Assembly (NCBI GenBank): GCA_033297075.1
Contig: MU858297.1
Coordinates: forward strand, 1-44,836
DNA length: 44,836 nt
Source: Rhypophila decipiens
Lineage: Eukaryota > Ascomycota > Sordariomycetes > Sordariales > Naviculisporaceae
Direction: 5' to 3'
The position numbers and the translations under genes were made by a program. Positions 1 to 8,912 of the stretch are shown here, in pieces. Each line of letters begins with the position of its first letter. Within the stretch, counting starts at the first letter, position 1. The notes beneath the pieces were generated by a model. It was not told the DNA's origin. It searched no databases and was given only the letters and a program-made list of their open reading frames with translations.

Positions 1-101
1 TGCCACTTGGCCATATAAATGGCCTGCGCTCCCCCTTGCTCGGTACATCTTAGCTTAGCTCTGTAGAGACCAATCTACGATTTCCCCTCTCACAGTTCTG
101 A

Positions 102-3100
102 CTACCACGCGATCCACGCAACCGGCCCCCCCGGAAACAATCGCACCAGCAACTTCCTCAGCTCATCCATGCACAGCAAGCCAACAGCCAACGGAATCGG
201 GATGAACCAAAACTCGAGCGGCACCGGCGCAGTGCCAAACAGCGTCTGAATCCCCGGAACCTCTGTCACAAGAATCGCAATGGCCAGACTGACAGCCATA
301 CTAAGAATCAGCCACGGGTTGCGCCTCTGCTTGGTGAACGGGTCGGCCTGCAGGATACTCAGCCGACGATTGCGGATCGCAAGAATATTGCCCCACTGCA
401 GGATGACCAGCGTGACGAAGTACACGCACTGGCCCGTCGCGTTGAACTGCGTCAGCTCGGCCTGGGTGTACCCGTGGAACCCCTCTGTGTAATTCTCATA
501 CAAGAAAAACAGGTCACTAATGGGAATCCCCGCGTGGCGGTGCAGGTACAGGAAAAACATGGCGTGGGCGATGGTCGTCTCCATGAAGCCCATAAACAAA
601 TACGCCTGCACGTAGATGCGCGCCGTGATCAAGTGGTCTTTTTTATGGTTGCGGGGCGGGAGCGAGAGCAAGTCAAACTCTTGCTTCTCCATAATAAGCG
701 ACAGCGACAAGAACAAGTCGGTAAAGACGCAGATGATGATCATCAAAAACGCCGACAGGGGCAAAGGCACGCCAAAAAAGACGTTTACCAGCACAGGCCA
801 GATCTCGGACCAGCTACCCGCCGAGAGCAAGTAAGCAATGACTTTTTGGAGGTTCTGAAAGACGAGCCGGCCGAGGCGGATCGCGTCGACGATGGAGTCG
901 ATTTTCGCGTCGAGGAGGACCAAGTGCGCCGCGTCGATGGCTACGTCGCTTCCCCCGGCCACGGCTACGCCCACGTCGGCTGCGCGCAGGGCGGGCGCGT
1001 CGTTGACCCCGTCGCCGGTGACGGCGACCACGTAGTCGCGCGAGCGGAACTCGTTGACGATGCGGAGTTTTTGCTCGGGCGTGGTGCGCGCAAAGACGAT
1101 CTCGTCGTAGCGCGAGAGGACGTCCCAGTCGGCTTCGACCAGCTGGGCGATGTGGTTCCCCTCGAGGAGGAGACTTTGAGTCGGCCCGGATGATGATTCT
1201 TTCTCGTCTGCGTCTGCTGAGTCGGAGGCGGCGGTGCGGAGGGCAGCAAGACCGTGGGGCTCAGAGGACCCGGTGAAGATGCCAATGTTACGAGCCACCG
1301 CTGCGGCCGTCAGGCTAAAGTCGCCCGTGACCATGAAGAAGCGCACGCCGGCGCGACGACAGGCCGCCACGGCCGCGGCGGCTTCGGGACGGGGCGGGTC
1401 CATGATTCCTAGGATGCCAATGATGGTGAGGTCCGCGATGGCCTCGCAGGCCACCTCTTCGCTGAAGGCGTTGGTCCCCAGGCGACTGCTCACCGTCATG
1501 GATGATCGCTCGCAGAGGACGATGACACGTTCGGCGTTGCGAGACAGCTTCTCTTGGATCCTCTCAAAGGCAGCCCGTGCCTCTCCGTCGAGGGGCTGGA
1601 CCGAGTCGGAAGCGGACGACCAAAAGTGCGTGCAGGCCGGGAGGAGCACATCGGGCGCGCCCTTGACGAAGACGTGGTACTGACTCGGGCTGTCGGGGAC
1701 GCGAACCATGGATAGCATCCACTTGCTCTTGGAGTTGAAGGGGATCTCGAAAGCGCAGGGATTTGCGGCGCGCAGGGCTTCGTTCTCGTCTTCGTTGCCA
1801 GCAGTGGCGAAGCGTAGAATGGCGGCGTCGGTCGCGTTACCCAGCACGTCGCGCTCTGCAAGCGGACGGCCCAGCGACGTCGGGTCGAAGGATGCGTCGT
1901 TGCAGACAAGGGCGGCGAGACGGAGTGCCTGGGCTGCTCTCTTGTCGCCCTCGCTCCGCCATTCCTCCTCGGAAGCAAACTGGTGATCCACCGCTGCTAC
2001 CGCGGCGACCGTCATCTTGCCCTGGGTCAGGGTGCCCGTCTTGTCCGAGCACAAGACATTGACACACCCGAGTGTCTCGACCGTGGCCAGCCCCTTGGGC
2101 AGGATATTGACGGCCTTCATCCGCCCGGCGACCATCATGAGCGTCAGCGCGACCGCGACCGGCATGCCCTCTGGAATAAACGCCACCACGCAGCCCATGA
2201 CGTTATTCAGCATAGCCACGACATTCATGAAACCCGGGTGCTGCACGCGCAACCACCCGACCCAAGAAAGCAAGATCAGCATGGCCAGTATGATGGTCAA
2301 ACAAACAATGATCCTCACAAACCGCCAAATCTCCTGCTGAATCAGCGTCGGCCTGTCCCCTTCCCTGTTCGACGCCAACGACACCCGTCCCATGGCCGAC
2401 CTCTCCCCCGTCAGCACCACGACCCCGACCCCGCTGCCGTTGACCACCATGCTCCCCATGAGCGCAATATTCCTCGACTCGAGAAAACTCTCGTCCGTCT
2501 TGTCGACCGACGCCTCGACGTGCTCCGCCTCGCCCGTAAGAACCGACCGATCGAACCGCATATCGGCCGAGTGACTCACCACCCTCAGATCGGCCGGGAC
2601 TCGAGTGCCCACTTTCAACAAAACCACATCCCCTACCACCAACTCGGAAGCTTTCACACCAATGACTGAACCATTTCCCCTCCTGACCAGCGTCTCATCC
2701 GGCAGCAAGGCGAGAATCCCTTTCATAGTCCGCTTGGTCGACCAGTCTTGAAAGGCAGAAAAGCTCGCTTGCAGGGCAATCACGATCATGACCAAGATCG
2801 CCAAGGCCAAGTTGGTCGCTGAGGGGGGGTCGCTCAGTGGTCTCCAGCAAAGAAAGAAAATCACCACGCCCACCCACAGCACGGAACAAAACCCGCCGAA
2901 TATATATCCCAACAACTTGCGGGCGTAGTTTGTCTTTGCGGCGGGTAAGGTATTGGGCCCGTCTCGCTCGAGGCGCTTCGCCGCAGAAGCATGGCTGAGT
3001 CCCTCGTGGAGGGAGACGTTGAGGCGTTGCAAGAGGTCGTCGGGAGATAGGTCGTGCCAGGGTAGGTTGGCAAAGTAATCGCTGTCTGCTGCATAGCCTG

Positions 3101-3428
3101 CAGTCGTGTCTTTGCTGTTGGACTTGGGCTTGAGCAGTTCGGGAGCGGCCTCGTTCTGGCGGGACTCGGAGACGTGGATCGATAGCGTGCGGAACTCGAT
3201 CTGCACGCCGGAGTAAGGGGATGCTGGCCCTGGGGTGCGGGTTGACGAGGCGCGGGAGAGGGAGCGCCGGCGGGAGAGGGACCGGCGCCGGCCAACGGGG
3301 TTGTCCTCGGGAGAAGGAGGAGAAGCGCGGCCTTGGCCTGGGGAGGGTTCAAAGGTGATGCGGTTGGGAGGGTGGGCAGACTCTAGGTCGCGTTCCTCAT
3401 TCTCCTTGGGGGTGGTAGTATCGTCCAT
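102..3428 (-). CDS. P-type cation-transporting ATPase, Na+/K+-ATPase alpha-like (type IIC)
   Basis: A single-exon gene of 1108 aa starting at the ATG at 3428; the frame is open further upstream but has no earlier ATG. A disordered, Ser/Arg-rich N-terminus of about 110 residues precedes a cation-ATPase N-terminal domain. The phosphorylation motif DKTGTLT has its Asp at about residue 462, the actuator loop reads TGEA (298-301) where the family usually has TGES, the M4 helix carries PEGMP, the nucleotide domain has KGAPD, and the hinge is TGDGVNDAP (from 804). About ten hydrophobic helices fit a pump of the plasma or internal membrane that exchanges cations at the cost of ATP. The family resembles animal Na,K/H,K-ATPase alpha subunits; fungal members work without a known beta subunit and the ion is uncertain. 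It diverges from the RING gene at 4254. Confidence 0.93.
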   Translation of the reverse strand: MDDTTTPKENEERDLESAHPPNRITFEPSPGQGRASPPSPEDNPVGRRRSLSRRRSLSRASSTRTPGPASPYSGVQIEFRTLSIHVSESRQNEAAPELLKPKSNSKDTTAGYAADSDYFANLPWHDLSPDDLLQRLNVSLHEGLSHASAAKRLERDGPNTLPAAKTNYARKLLGYIFGGFCSVLWVGVVIFFLCWRPLSDPPSATNLALAILVMIVIALQASFSAFQDWSTKRTMKGILALLPDETLVRRGNGSVIGVKASELVVGDVVLLKVGTRVPADLRVVSHSADMRFDRSVLTGEAEHVEASVDKTDESFLESRNIALMGSMVVNGSGVGVVVLTGERSAMGRVSLASNREGDRPTLIQQEIWRFVRIIVCLTIILAMLILLSWVGWLRVQHPGFMNVVAMLNNVMGCVVAFIPEGMPVAVALTLMMVAGRMKAVNILPKGLATVETLGCVNVLCSDKTGTLTQGKMTVAAVAAVDHQFASEEEWRSEGDKRAAQALRLAALVCNDASFDPTSLGRPLAERDVLGNATDAAILRFATAGNEDENEALRAANPCAFEIPFNSKSKWMLSMVRVPDSPSQYHVFVKGAPDVLLPACTHFWSSASDSVQPLDGEARAAFERIQEKLSRNAERVIVLCERSSMTVSSRLGTNAFSEEVACEAIADLTIIGILGIMDPPRPEAAAAVAACRRAGVRFFMVTGDFSLTAAAVARNIGIFTGSSEPHGLAALRTAASDSADADEKESSSGPTQSLLLEGNHIAQLVEADWDVLSRYDEIVFARTTPEQKLRIVNEFRSRDYVVAVTGDGVNDAPALRAADVGVAVAGGSDVAIDAAHLVLLDAKIDSIVDAIRLGRLVFQNLQKVIAYLLSAGSWSEIWPVLVNVFFGVPLPLSAFLMIIICVFTDLFLSLSLIMEKQEFDLLSLPPRNHKKDHLITARIYVQAYLFMGFMETTIAHAMFFLYLHRHAGIPISDLFFLYENYTEGFHGYTQAELTQFNATGQCVYFVTLVILQWGNILAIRNRRLSILQADPFTKQRRNPWLILSMAVSLAIAILVTEVPGIQTLFGTAPVPLEFWFIPIPLAVGLLCMDELRKLLVRLFPGGPVAWIAW

Positions 3429-4253
3429 GTTGAAGATGGTAGGGAGCAGATTTGGATGTTGCAAAGACGAAAGAACTTGAAGGTAAGGGGTTGGGTTTGC
3501 AAATTATTTAGTAATGCTCGGGATTAAGGCTGTAAAAGTGCTCATCCTCGCTCTCGCCGCTGGGAGGTAGGACATGGTTATTAAAACCATTGCGAGAACC
3601 GCCTTTTGTGGCCGTAGCCACATGTTGGATGAGAAAATTCTGGCTTTCAGTCGAGATGACGATCCCTCTGAGGGAATGGCGAGGTCAGGACGGCGTGGGA
3701 AGTGCAGAGAAATTACGTTAGTTTTACATAAAAAAAGAGGATCTCGGGAGGCCTCCCTGCTACCAACAGCAAGAGTGTAGGGGAACTGGTTCCGGATCGG
3801 GAAATCCGAGGACGAGCCAGGGCAGAGGGTCCGTGACATGTCACCAAGTCGCTGAGGGAATTAAAACCTGCTGGGCACGAGATCAGCTTCTACTAAGGCA
3901 GGCCCGAAACATGGACATTGTTGCATCGGCTCGAGATGCTTTGTCGGAGAGGGACGGACAGAGGAGCAGGGTGGCGGGAAGGAGAAGGAAAGGACGGAGG
4001 GATCATCATGGACCGCTTACCACTCTGCACACGCACGGCAGCAAGCTATGTGCATGTTTGGGTGCCAACGACATGCCGTACTCGTATAATTTCCATGCCG
4101 TCTTACCGTCCTGCTGGCCATCATGTCCCTATTCCAGCGCCCGGGTCCTGTATTTGATCCAACAACTCCCTGAGCGCCATCAATTGTCCCTCCTGAACCA
4201 TCTCCTTCATCATACGCAGACAGACACCTACCAAAGAAAAACCGAGAGAAATC
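3429..4253. other. Divergent intergenic region, probable promoters of the ATPase and RING genes
   Basis: These 825 bp separate two divergently transcribed genes, so both promoters should lie here. I see no clear TATA box, repeat or RNA gene. A 111-codon minus-strand frame (3504-3839) has an ATG but no recognisable composition or motif and is treated as chance. Confidence 0.5.
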
Positions 4254-4936
4254 ATGGCCCCGACGGATCCAAACCCTGCAAACACTTCAAGTTCCGCAGA
4301 CATTCCCGCCACGAGCGCAGTCTGCATCGCCATCGCGCTCACGATCGGCATCGTCGCCTGCCTCTGCCAACGGCGCGTGAACCGCCTAACCGTCCTCCGC
4401 GAAACAGGACCCTCAAGACCATCACAAGCTTCCTCCGGTCTGGATACCAAAGCCCTAGACGCCATTCCGATCATAACATATCGTGAAAACTCGCCCCCCC
4501 AGGAAATGGAGCCCACGAAAGCGTCGCCCAGTCAACATGATCGGGGGAGATTCCCCTGGAGTCCTTGCCGACACGTCTCCCACAAGAATACACCACAAGA
4601 CGGAGGAAATGTGCATCCAATGTCCGGGCTGAAGAGTTCAAGTTGCGCCATCTGCACCGAGGACCTCGTCGACGGGTCGCAGGTCCGCAGCCTTCCCTGT
4701 GGGCATTGTTTCCATCCGGCCTGCGTCGAGTCTTGGTTGTTGGGTTTTTCGACGACTTGTCCGTTGTGGTAAGACACTTGCTTACTTGCCCTTGTCACAT
4801 ATCTGGCCTGCTTTCTTTGTCGCTGATGTTGATGTCTAGTCGAGTCGATCTTCGCACCGCTGTCCAAGCTCCCCATGAATCGCTGGTGCGGTGGCCTTGC
4901 AAGGTTGTCATCAAATACCACAGGAGTGAGGGATAG
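4254..4936 (+). CDS. Membrane-anchored RING-H2 finger protein, probable E3 ubiquitin ligase
   Basis: Two exons, 4254-4768 and 4840-4936, give 203 aa. The intron (4769-4839) starts GTAAGA and ends TAG; splicing restores the last RING cysteine (CPLC), which supports the model, since reading through hits a stop at once. A short Ser/Thr-rich N-terminus precedes one hydrophobic helix (about residues 21-42), then a 70-residue polar linker, then a C-terminal RING-H2: C-x2-C (131, 134), CGHCFH, C and CPLC. The layout matches small ATL-like membrane RING ligases that bind an E2 enzyme and ubiquitinate membrane or secretory substrates. The substrate is unknown. The tail after the RING is about 33 residues. 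Confidence 0.8.
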
Positions 4937-5596
4937 CAAATGTTTTTTAAATTTTTTTTTTATATCGAGCTAGTTGACAGGACTAGCACAAGAGAAGCAG
5001 AACGTTTTCACAGACTAGTCCAATATATAAAATACTTCAAGAAAAATGGTACTTTATATAAAGCCTCATCGACGTTTTCTGTTTCTTTTCGATTCTTATC
5101 AGGCTCCGTCCTTGTGCTTCCACAGCTCTTGCTGTCCCGGAGATTAAATCACCCGGATTCTTGGCACTTGCAGGGTTGATACTTTTGTTTCGGATCCAAG
5201 CCACCCCGAGAAACATGTACACAGACAAATACTATTTTGTTGTTTTCCACACATCTCCTGCCCATCTGGTACTTGGGCAATGGAGAGCCGCATGCTCCAA
5301 ATGTGCTATACGTGTATTGATTCGCTAACAATGATGAATGGCCTGCAGGTCAAATGGAGCACGCGCTCAGGGGTAACCCAGACATCAGGACCACGAGGGA
5401 TGGAATGCTGACAATCATGTCTTATCCTCCTCCAGACACCGGGTGTAACGCGGCACACGATCCTGTACGTGGGAGGACCGAAAAAATTCAATCACCAATG
5501 TTTCCCCATTCCCTCTGATGCCAAATCCAACTCCGTCTCAACGAGTACCAAGTGCCCCCCCCCCCCCCTCCCACCGCATCGTCAAATATCCCGAGC
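4937..5596. other. Intergenic, no gene seen; contains a C14 run
   Basis: AT-rich 3' flank of the RING gene followed by the leader of the next gene. The only distinct element is a run of 14 cytosines at 5555-5568, about 30 bp before the next start codon; it is prone to slippage and to sequencing error. Confidence 0.5.
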
Positions 5597-6509
5597 ATGA
5601 AGCTGCTGCAGTGGCAGTGGCAGGCCACATCTGACATGATGGCCTCACCGACTGTCTCGGTCCTGGCCCTTGTGACGGGACTTTTTCTTGGCGCCGTGCT
5701 ACCACATGCAGCGCTCGGGCAGGATGGCGGCTGCGTCTCGCTGTCTTGCCCAGCAGTACCCGGATATGCCCACAGGAACGCTCAACGTCACTCTGGCCAT
5801 CCTGCCGATTCCTTTGCATGTAGTCCGCAAGATCCTCCCGGCCAAGTGGAACGTCCTGACCAGGCCATACCGTGCCCTGCTGCCCGACTTTCCACAGGAC
5901 ATGTATCCCGTCTTTATGCAGTTTGCTCTCGACCACGATATCCAGCTGGAGGCTTTCAACTTTTCCTTTCCCGACTTTAATGTGAGTCATATCTCATCCT
6001 CTAGTATCCTCTGTTTTGTTTCTTCATCACTAACAAAAGGTCCTCATAACAAGAAAGCAGCCTTCTCCTTCCCCTTCATCGACCTGCTCGGCGACGGGCA
6101 CACGTCCTTCACGTGGATCCCCACGCAGCTCATATCCTATAACAACCTAGCCGCCATCGCAGGGGCCGAGCTCTACGGGCAGACCATCTACCCGGCGAAA
6201 TTCGATCCAGAATCCGACCCCTACCGATACGTCACGTCGTTCCCTTCATACAAGAAGGATGACACGACCTATTATTACAGCAGAGGCAGTTCGATCCCCG
6301 TAAACGGATCCAACCCGCACACGTACGTCGAGATGCAGTTTTCGCCGCTGCTTGACGACCAGGATTCCACTACGCTAGTCAGTGGTGCACAGTCACTACA
6401 GCACTCCTTACAGTTCAATCTTCGAGCTGTCTGGAGTCCCGCAGTTCAACATAAACTGCTGCCAGAGCTTGGACCATTTCTGCAGCACAAGAATACGGGT
6501 TCGTATTAG
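5597..6509 (+). pseudogene. 3'-truncated acetoacetate-decarboxylase-like secreted protein gene
   Basis: The ATG at 5597 opens a hydrophobic signal-peptide-like segment (to about 5695). The body then continues in another frame from about 5756 (QYPDMPTGTLNV). A 57-bp intron from GTGCTA to CCCAG would join the two in phase, but the donor is weak, so a frameshift is also possible. A second intron at 5982-6053 (GTGAGT...AAG, with a CTAAC branch site) keeps the frame and gives FPDFN-KAAFSFPFIDLLGDG. The stretch PFIDLLGDGHTSFTW...AIAGAELYG resembles fungal acetoacetate-decarboxylase beta-barrel proteins. Likeness ends near 6390; from there to the stop at 6507-6509 the frame runs antisense through retrotransposon gag sequence, so the native C-terminus is missing. 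Family assignment is from memory of the fold's motifs. Confidence 0.55.
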
Positions 6510-6941
6510 ACCGATAACGAGACTTGATCAGGTCATTAGCTTCCTTCTCAGTCGGACTGTAGATAACCATCATCGACTGCGCTCGGTCTTGAAGGTTTCA
6601 TTGTCTTCAGTAAACTTGTCGGCCAGCTTCGTAATCCAGTTATCAAAGTCCTCTTTATCGCCAGTAAACTTGCCAGGGTCGAGTTCAGTAGACTTGGACT
6701 TTTTATCGTAGAAAGGGTTGGCTGCCTTTTGGTCGGAGCCGTACGGTTCAAAGGCTTCTTTAGCGGCGATGCCCATGGGAGTGAACGCTGTTCCTCTAAA
6801 AGCACTTTGGGCAGGTGTAGGGGTTCGTCCTCTAATTGAATCAGGAGCGGCCATCGCTGGGTCGTTGGCAGCAGCTTGCAGCTGTGCAATCTTGGCTCTC
6901 AAGCCAGCGATTTCGTCGGCAAGATTCTGGTTGTCAGTCAT
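6415..6941 (-). mobile_element. LTR-retrotransposon Gag fragment (degraded)
   Basis: An ATG at 6941 opens a Gag-like protein beginning MTDNQNLADEIAGLRAKIAQ, an N-terminal coiled coil, followed by a Pro/Thr linker and the motif FTGDKEDFDNWITKL, typical of Ty3/gypsy-type fungal Gag. The frame breaks near 6575-6590; shifting frame restores MMVIYSPTEKEANDLIK and then NPYSCAAEMVQALAAVY down to about 6415. One indel is therefore the simplest break. No zinc knuckle, protease, reverse transcriptase or integrase follows: the element stops inside the acetoacetate-decarboxylase-like gene. It is a dead 5' piece of an element pointing left. Confidence 0.72.
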
Positions 6942-7201
6942 CGTGACTGGTCGGTCGGTCGGGTCGATGGTCGGTTGTTCGCTTTCTTCTGCGGACTCGA
7001 ACTCATCAGAGCAGCGACTTCTATGCTGAGTAGTACTGGGTCGGTGTCGTTCTTCGAAACTACTTGTTTGACGGTCTGGTCGAGGGAGCTCTCTTTTTGG
7101 CTTTCCTCGGGGTTGATGAGCTGCTCCAGCTGCTCAATCGGGTTGGTGGTCGGTCGGTGCGATCGTCGGCTCGCAGGCGGATGCTCCTTCTTCTTGGGCA
7201 T
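6938..7201 (-). mobile_element. Small leader ORF overlapping the gag start (retroelement)
   Basis: An ATG at 7201 opens an 87-aa Lys/Pro/Ser-rich frame starting MPKKKEHPPASRRS. Its stop codon overlaps the gag ATG in the four bases ATGA (6938-6941). It lies just upstream of gag on the same strand, so it is either the true Gag N-terminus separated by a frameshift or a separate leader ORF. No family match is recognised. Confidence 0.45.
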
Positions 7202-7524
7202 TAGCTCGTCGGTCGGTCGGTCAGTCGTCTGGTCGTAATCGGGTCGGTTTGGCGTATTGTTTTGCGTCGCACGCCTCGACGTAAAAGATTGAAAGAGTGC
7301 CTTATTTGAAGTCGCTAGGTCAGCGACAATAAGAGAGAGTAGAATAGTGTCACGGCCAGAGGTTCGAGGCGTTATGGCTGTTCAATTGGCTCTACGAACA
7401 AAGATTCTACTCTGAAGAGGGGAGGAGTAGGGAAGAGTCAAACGCGTCTGCAACGTGTTTGTCATAATGTGTCTTCCAGGGTTAGGGTTATAGTACCTAA
7501 TCCACTTCTGTAGCAGTCGGCTCG
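7202..7524. other. Retroelement leader-like DNA with a short telomere-like motif
   Basis: Sequence upstream of the gag fragment in its own orientation; it could be leader or LTR remnant but I cannot set LTR ends. At 7475-7492 lies TCCAGGGTTAGGGTTATA, two telomere-type TTAGGG units in a context repeated exactly at 37401-37418. Confidence 0.4.
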
Positions 7525-7918
7525 TCACAGTACGTCAGCCCCGGCCAACAAGCGACGTTGGCTCTATGCATACAAATTAGCCTCTGAGAAGGCTGTAGTA
7601 CGCCGCAACATCCGCTCTGGGTTCCAGAAAACGGAGATCTGGCCATATAACCCATCGAAAATACTAGATGACCCAGAGGCGATCAAACTGTTCGATCAAC
7701 CAGTCAAAGGCAATGGATCCAAGCCAACTACCCCCACTGATGACCTCCACTGTAAGGAGATGGCAGGTACGCCTGATCAAGGTGGTCACAATGAGGGCAA
7801 CAAGTGTCAACGATAGACGCGAGCAAGAACTAGCATTGATCTTAGACTTCAACCTGGCCTGAGCTAAAGTGGTGGGCGAAGGCCAGGGTCTATATACAGC
7901 GTCTGAGAGTCCTGGCGG

Positions 7919-7948
7919 GTAGGACTTGGTAGAACTGGTAGGACTGGT
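7919..7948. repeat. Minisatellite, left part (18-bp unit, diverged)
   Basis: Three imperfect 9-10 bp units of the AGGACTTGT/AGGACTGGT type. They continue on the other side of the inserted LTR at 8251-8350, so this was one array before the insertion. Confidence 0.8.
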
Positions 7949-8250
7949 TGTAACACCCAGAACCCAGAGGCCGGTGCACTGAGGTGCAGTGCGGCTGGTC
8001 GAAGCTGAATAAAGCTGAACGAAGCTGATCAGAGCTGAACCGGGCTGAACTGGCTTGGCAAGTTCAGCCCCTCGGAGACTCCTTTTGTATTTCGAGCGCA
8101 CAAGTATAATACAGACTCTCTGGCGCAGCCCGAGAGTTAGGAGGACAGGCTTCAATACACACTGGTGGGCGGACACCTAAGTCCGTAAACACAACACTTT
8201 GTTCATCTGTGACCCTTGCCCAACGATAGCGCACTCTGCGTTACACTGGT
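7944..8250 (+). mobile_element. Solo LTR (297 bp) with perfect 5-bp target-site duplication
   Basis: The LTR itself is 7949-8245. It begins TGTAACACCC and ends GCGTTACA, giving the TG...CA ends and a perfect 6-bp terminal inverted repeat (TGTAAC/GTTACA) expected of an integrase-inserted LTR. The flanks carry an identical CTGGT on each side (7944-7948 and 8246-8250). A TATAATAC motif lies near 8103-8110, in position for the LTR promoter. No internal retroelement sequence remains, so it arose by LTR-LTR recombination. It sits inside the minisatellite. Confidence 0.9.
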
Positions 8251-8350
8251 AGGACTTGTAGGACTGGTAGGACTTGTAGGACTGGTAGGACTTGTAGGAC
8301 TGGTAGGACTTGTAGGACTGGTAGGACTTGTAGGACTGGTAGGACTTGGT
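8251..8350. repeat. Minisatellite, right part: five exact copies of an 18-bp unit
   Basis: Five identical head-to-tail copies of AGGACTTGTAGGACTGGT (8251-8340), then a partial AGGACTTGGT. Each unit is itself a duplicated 9-mer differing at one base. 18 bp is a multiple of three, so the array can expand without shifting frame; on the minus strand it would read as Ser-Pro-Thr repeats. It lies within the transposase remnant. Confidence 0.92.
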
Positions 8351-8799
8351 GGAGCTGGGAGGTGGCGGTGAGAGTGGCGGTGATAGCAGTGGTTTCCTGA
8401 CATTCACATTGAGGATTTTACAGCGTTATTTACCCCCAAGAAGTCCCAGGACATCATTGATCAGATGGGAGATGTTGGTCGGCAACAACGAGTATTGGTG
8501 CGGAAGACTAGTAGGGCGTTGGATCGATTGGCGGCAGAAAATGCTATGTTGAGGGCTAATATAGCTAAATTAACCACCAATTTGGAAGTTATTAAACCCA
8601 ATACGAAGAAAAAGTCAAAGAAAACCCCAATGATGGATTTGCTAGGTTACAAGAAATCGTGGCTGCCCAGAAGGCTTCGGAGAGGGCCCCCAAGCGAAGG
8701 CGGGCTAACCAACCTGTTATTGACGAAATAGTAGTGCAGGAAGTCCAGAATACAATTATCCATGGCCTAGAAAGGATCATTGACTTGCAAGAAGGTTGA

Positions 8800-8912
8800 A
8801 ATCCGGGTTGTTCTATGTAAATAGCTGCAAAAGTAAGGGTGGCTACCTTTGGGGGTGGTCTGCCAAGCCAATTCAATCTGGGGGTCGTTCAATCTGGGGG
8901 TCTTGGCGTCTA
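8800..8912 (+). mobile_element. 3' flank and probable terminal repeat of the pogo-like remnant
   Basis: About 100 bp after the transposase stop there is a tandem pair of TTCAATCTGGGGGTC (about 8873-8903). A duplicated motif with a G5/C5 run at the element end has the same architecture as the putative terminal repeat at 44744-44790. The exact end is not fixed; a TA lies at 8911-8912. Confidence 0.5.

Larger units (their letters stand above)
7525..8799 (+). pseudogene. Pogo/Tigger-type DDE transposase, C-terminal half, interrupted
   Basis: Two separated coding blocks match the C-terminal part of fungal pogo-like transposases. Block 1 (about 7525-7819) reads KRRWLYAYKLASEKAVVRRN then IRSGF...WPYNPSKIL, the region after the last catalytic acid. 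Block 2 (8411-8799) reads FTPKKSQDIIDQ, then LVRKTSRALDRLAAENAMLR, a coiled coil, then a basic tail and a stop at 8797-8799. A frameshift near 8607-8630 splits block 2. Between the blocks lie a minisatellite and a solo LTR. The N-terminal DNA-binding and main catalytic parts are absent, so the copy is dead. Confidence 0.75.

Noticed and set aside
280..3480. Numerous plus-strand and alternate-frame ORFs over the ATPase gene (for example 474-1193 and 1983-2669)
   Set aside because: They lie opposite a clearly conserved 1108-aa protein and show the Arg/Ala/Pro-rich composition of antisense shadows.
3504..3839. Minus-strand 111-codon ORF in the divergent promoter region
   Set aside because: No recognisable motif, mixed composition, and it occupies the only available promoter space.
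7475..7492. Chromosome end or telomere
   Set aside because: Only two TTAGGG units, embedded in transposon debris with genes on both sides.
8251..8350. Regular short repeats as a possible CRISPR array
   Set aside because: Units are contiguous without unique spacers, and the genome is eukaryotic; the same holds for 44551-44743.
8177..8407. Ser-Tyr-Lys/Ser-Pro-Thr repeat protein on the minus strand
   Set aside because: A direct product of the minisatellite; the conserved transposase is on the other strand.
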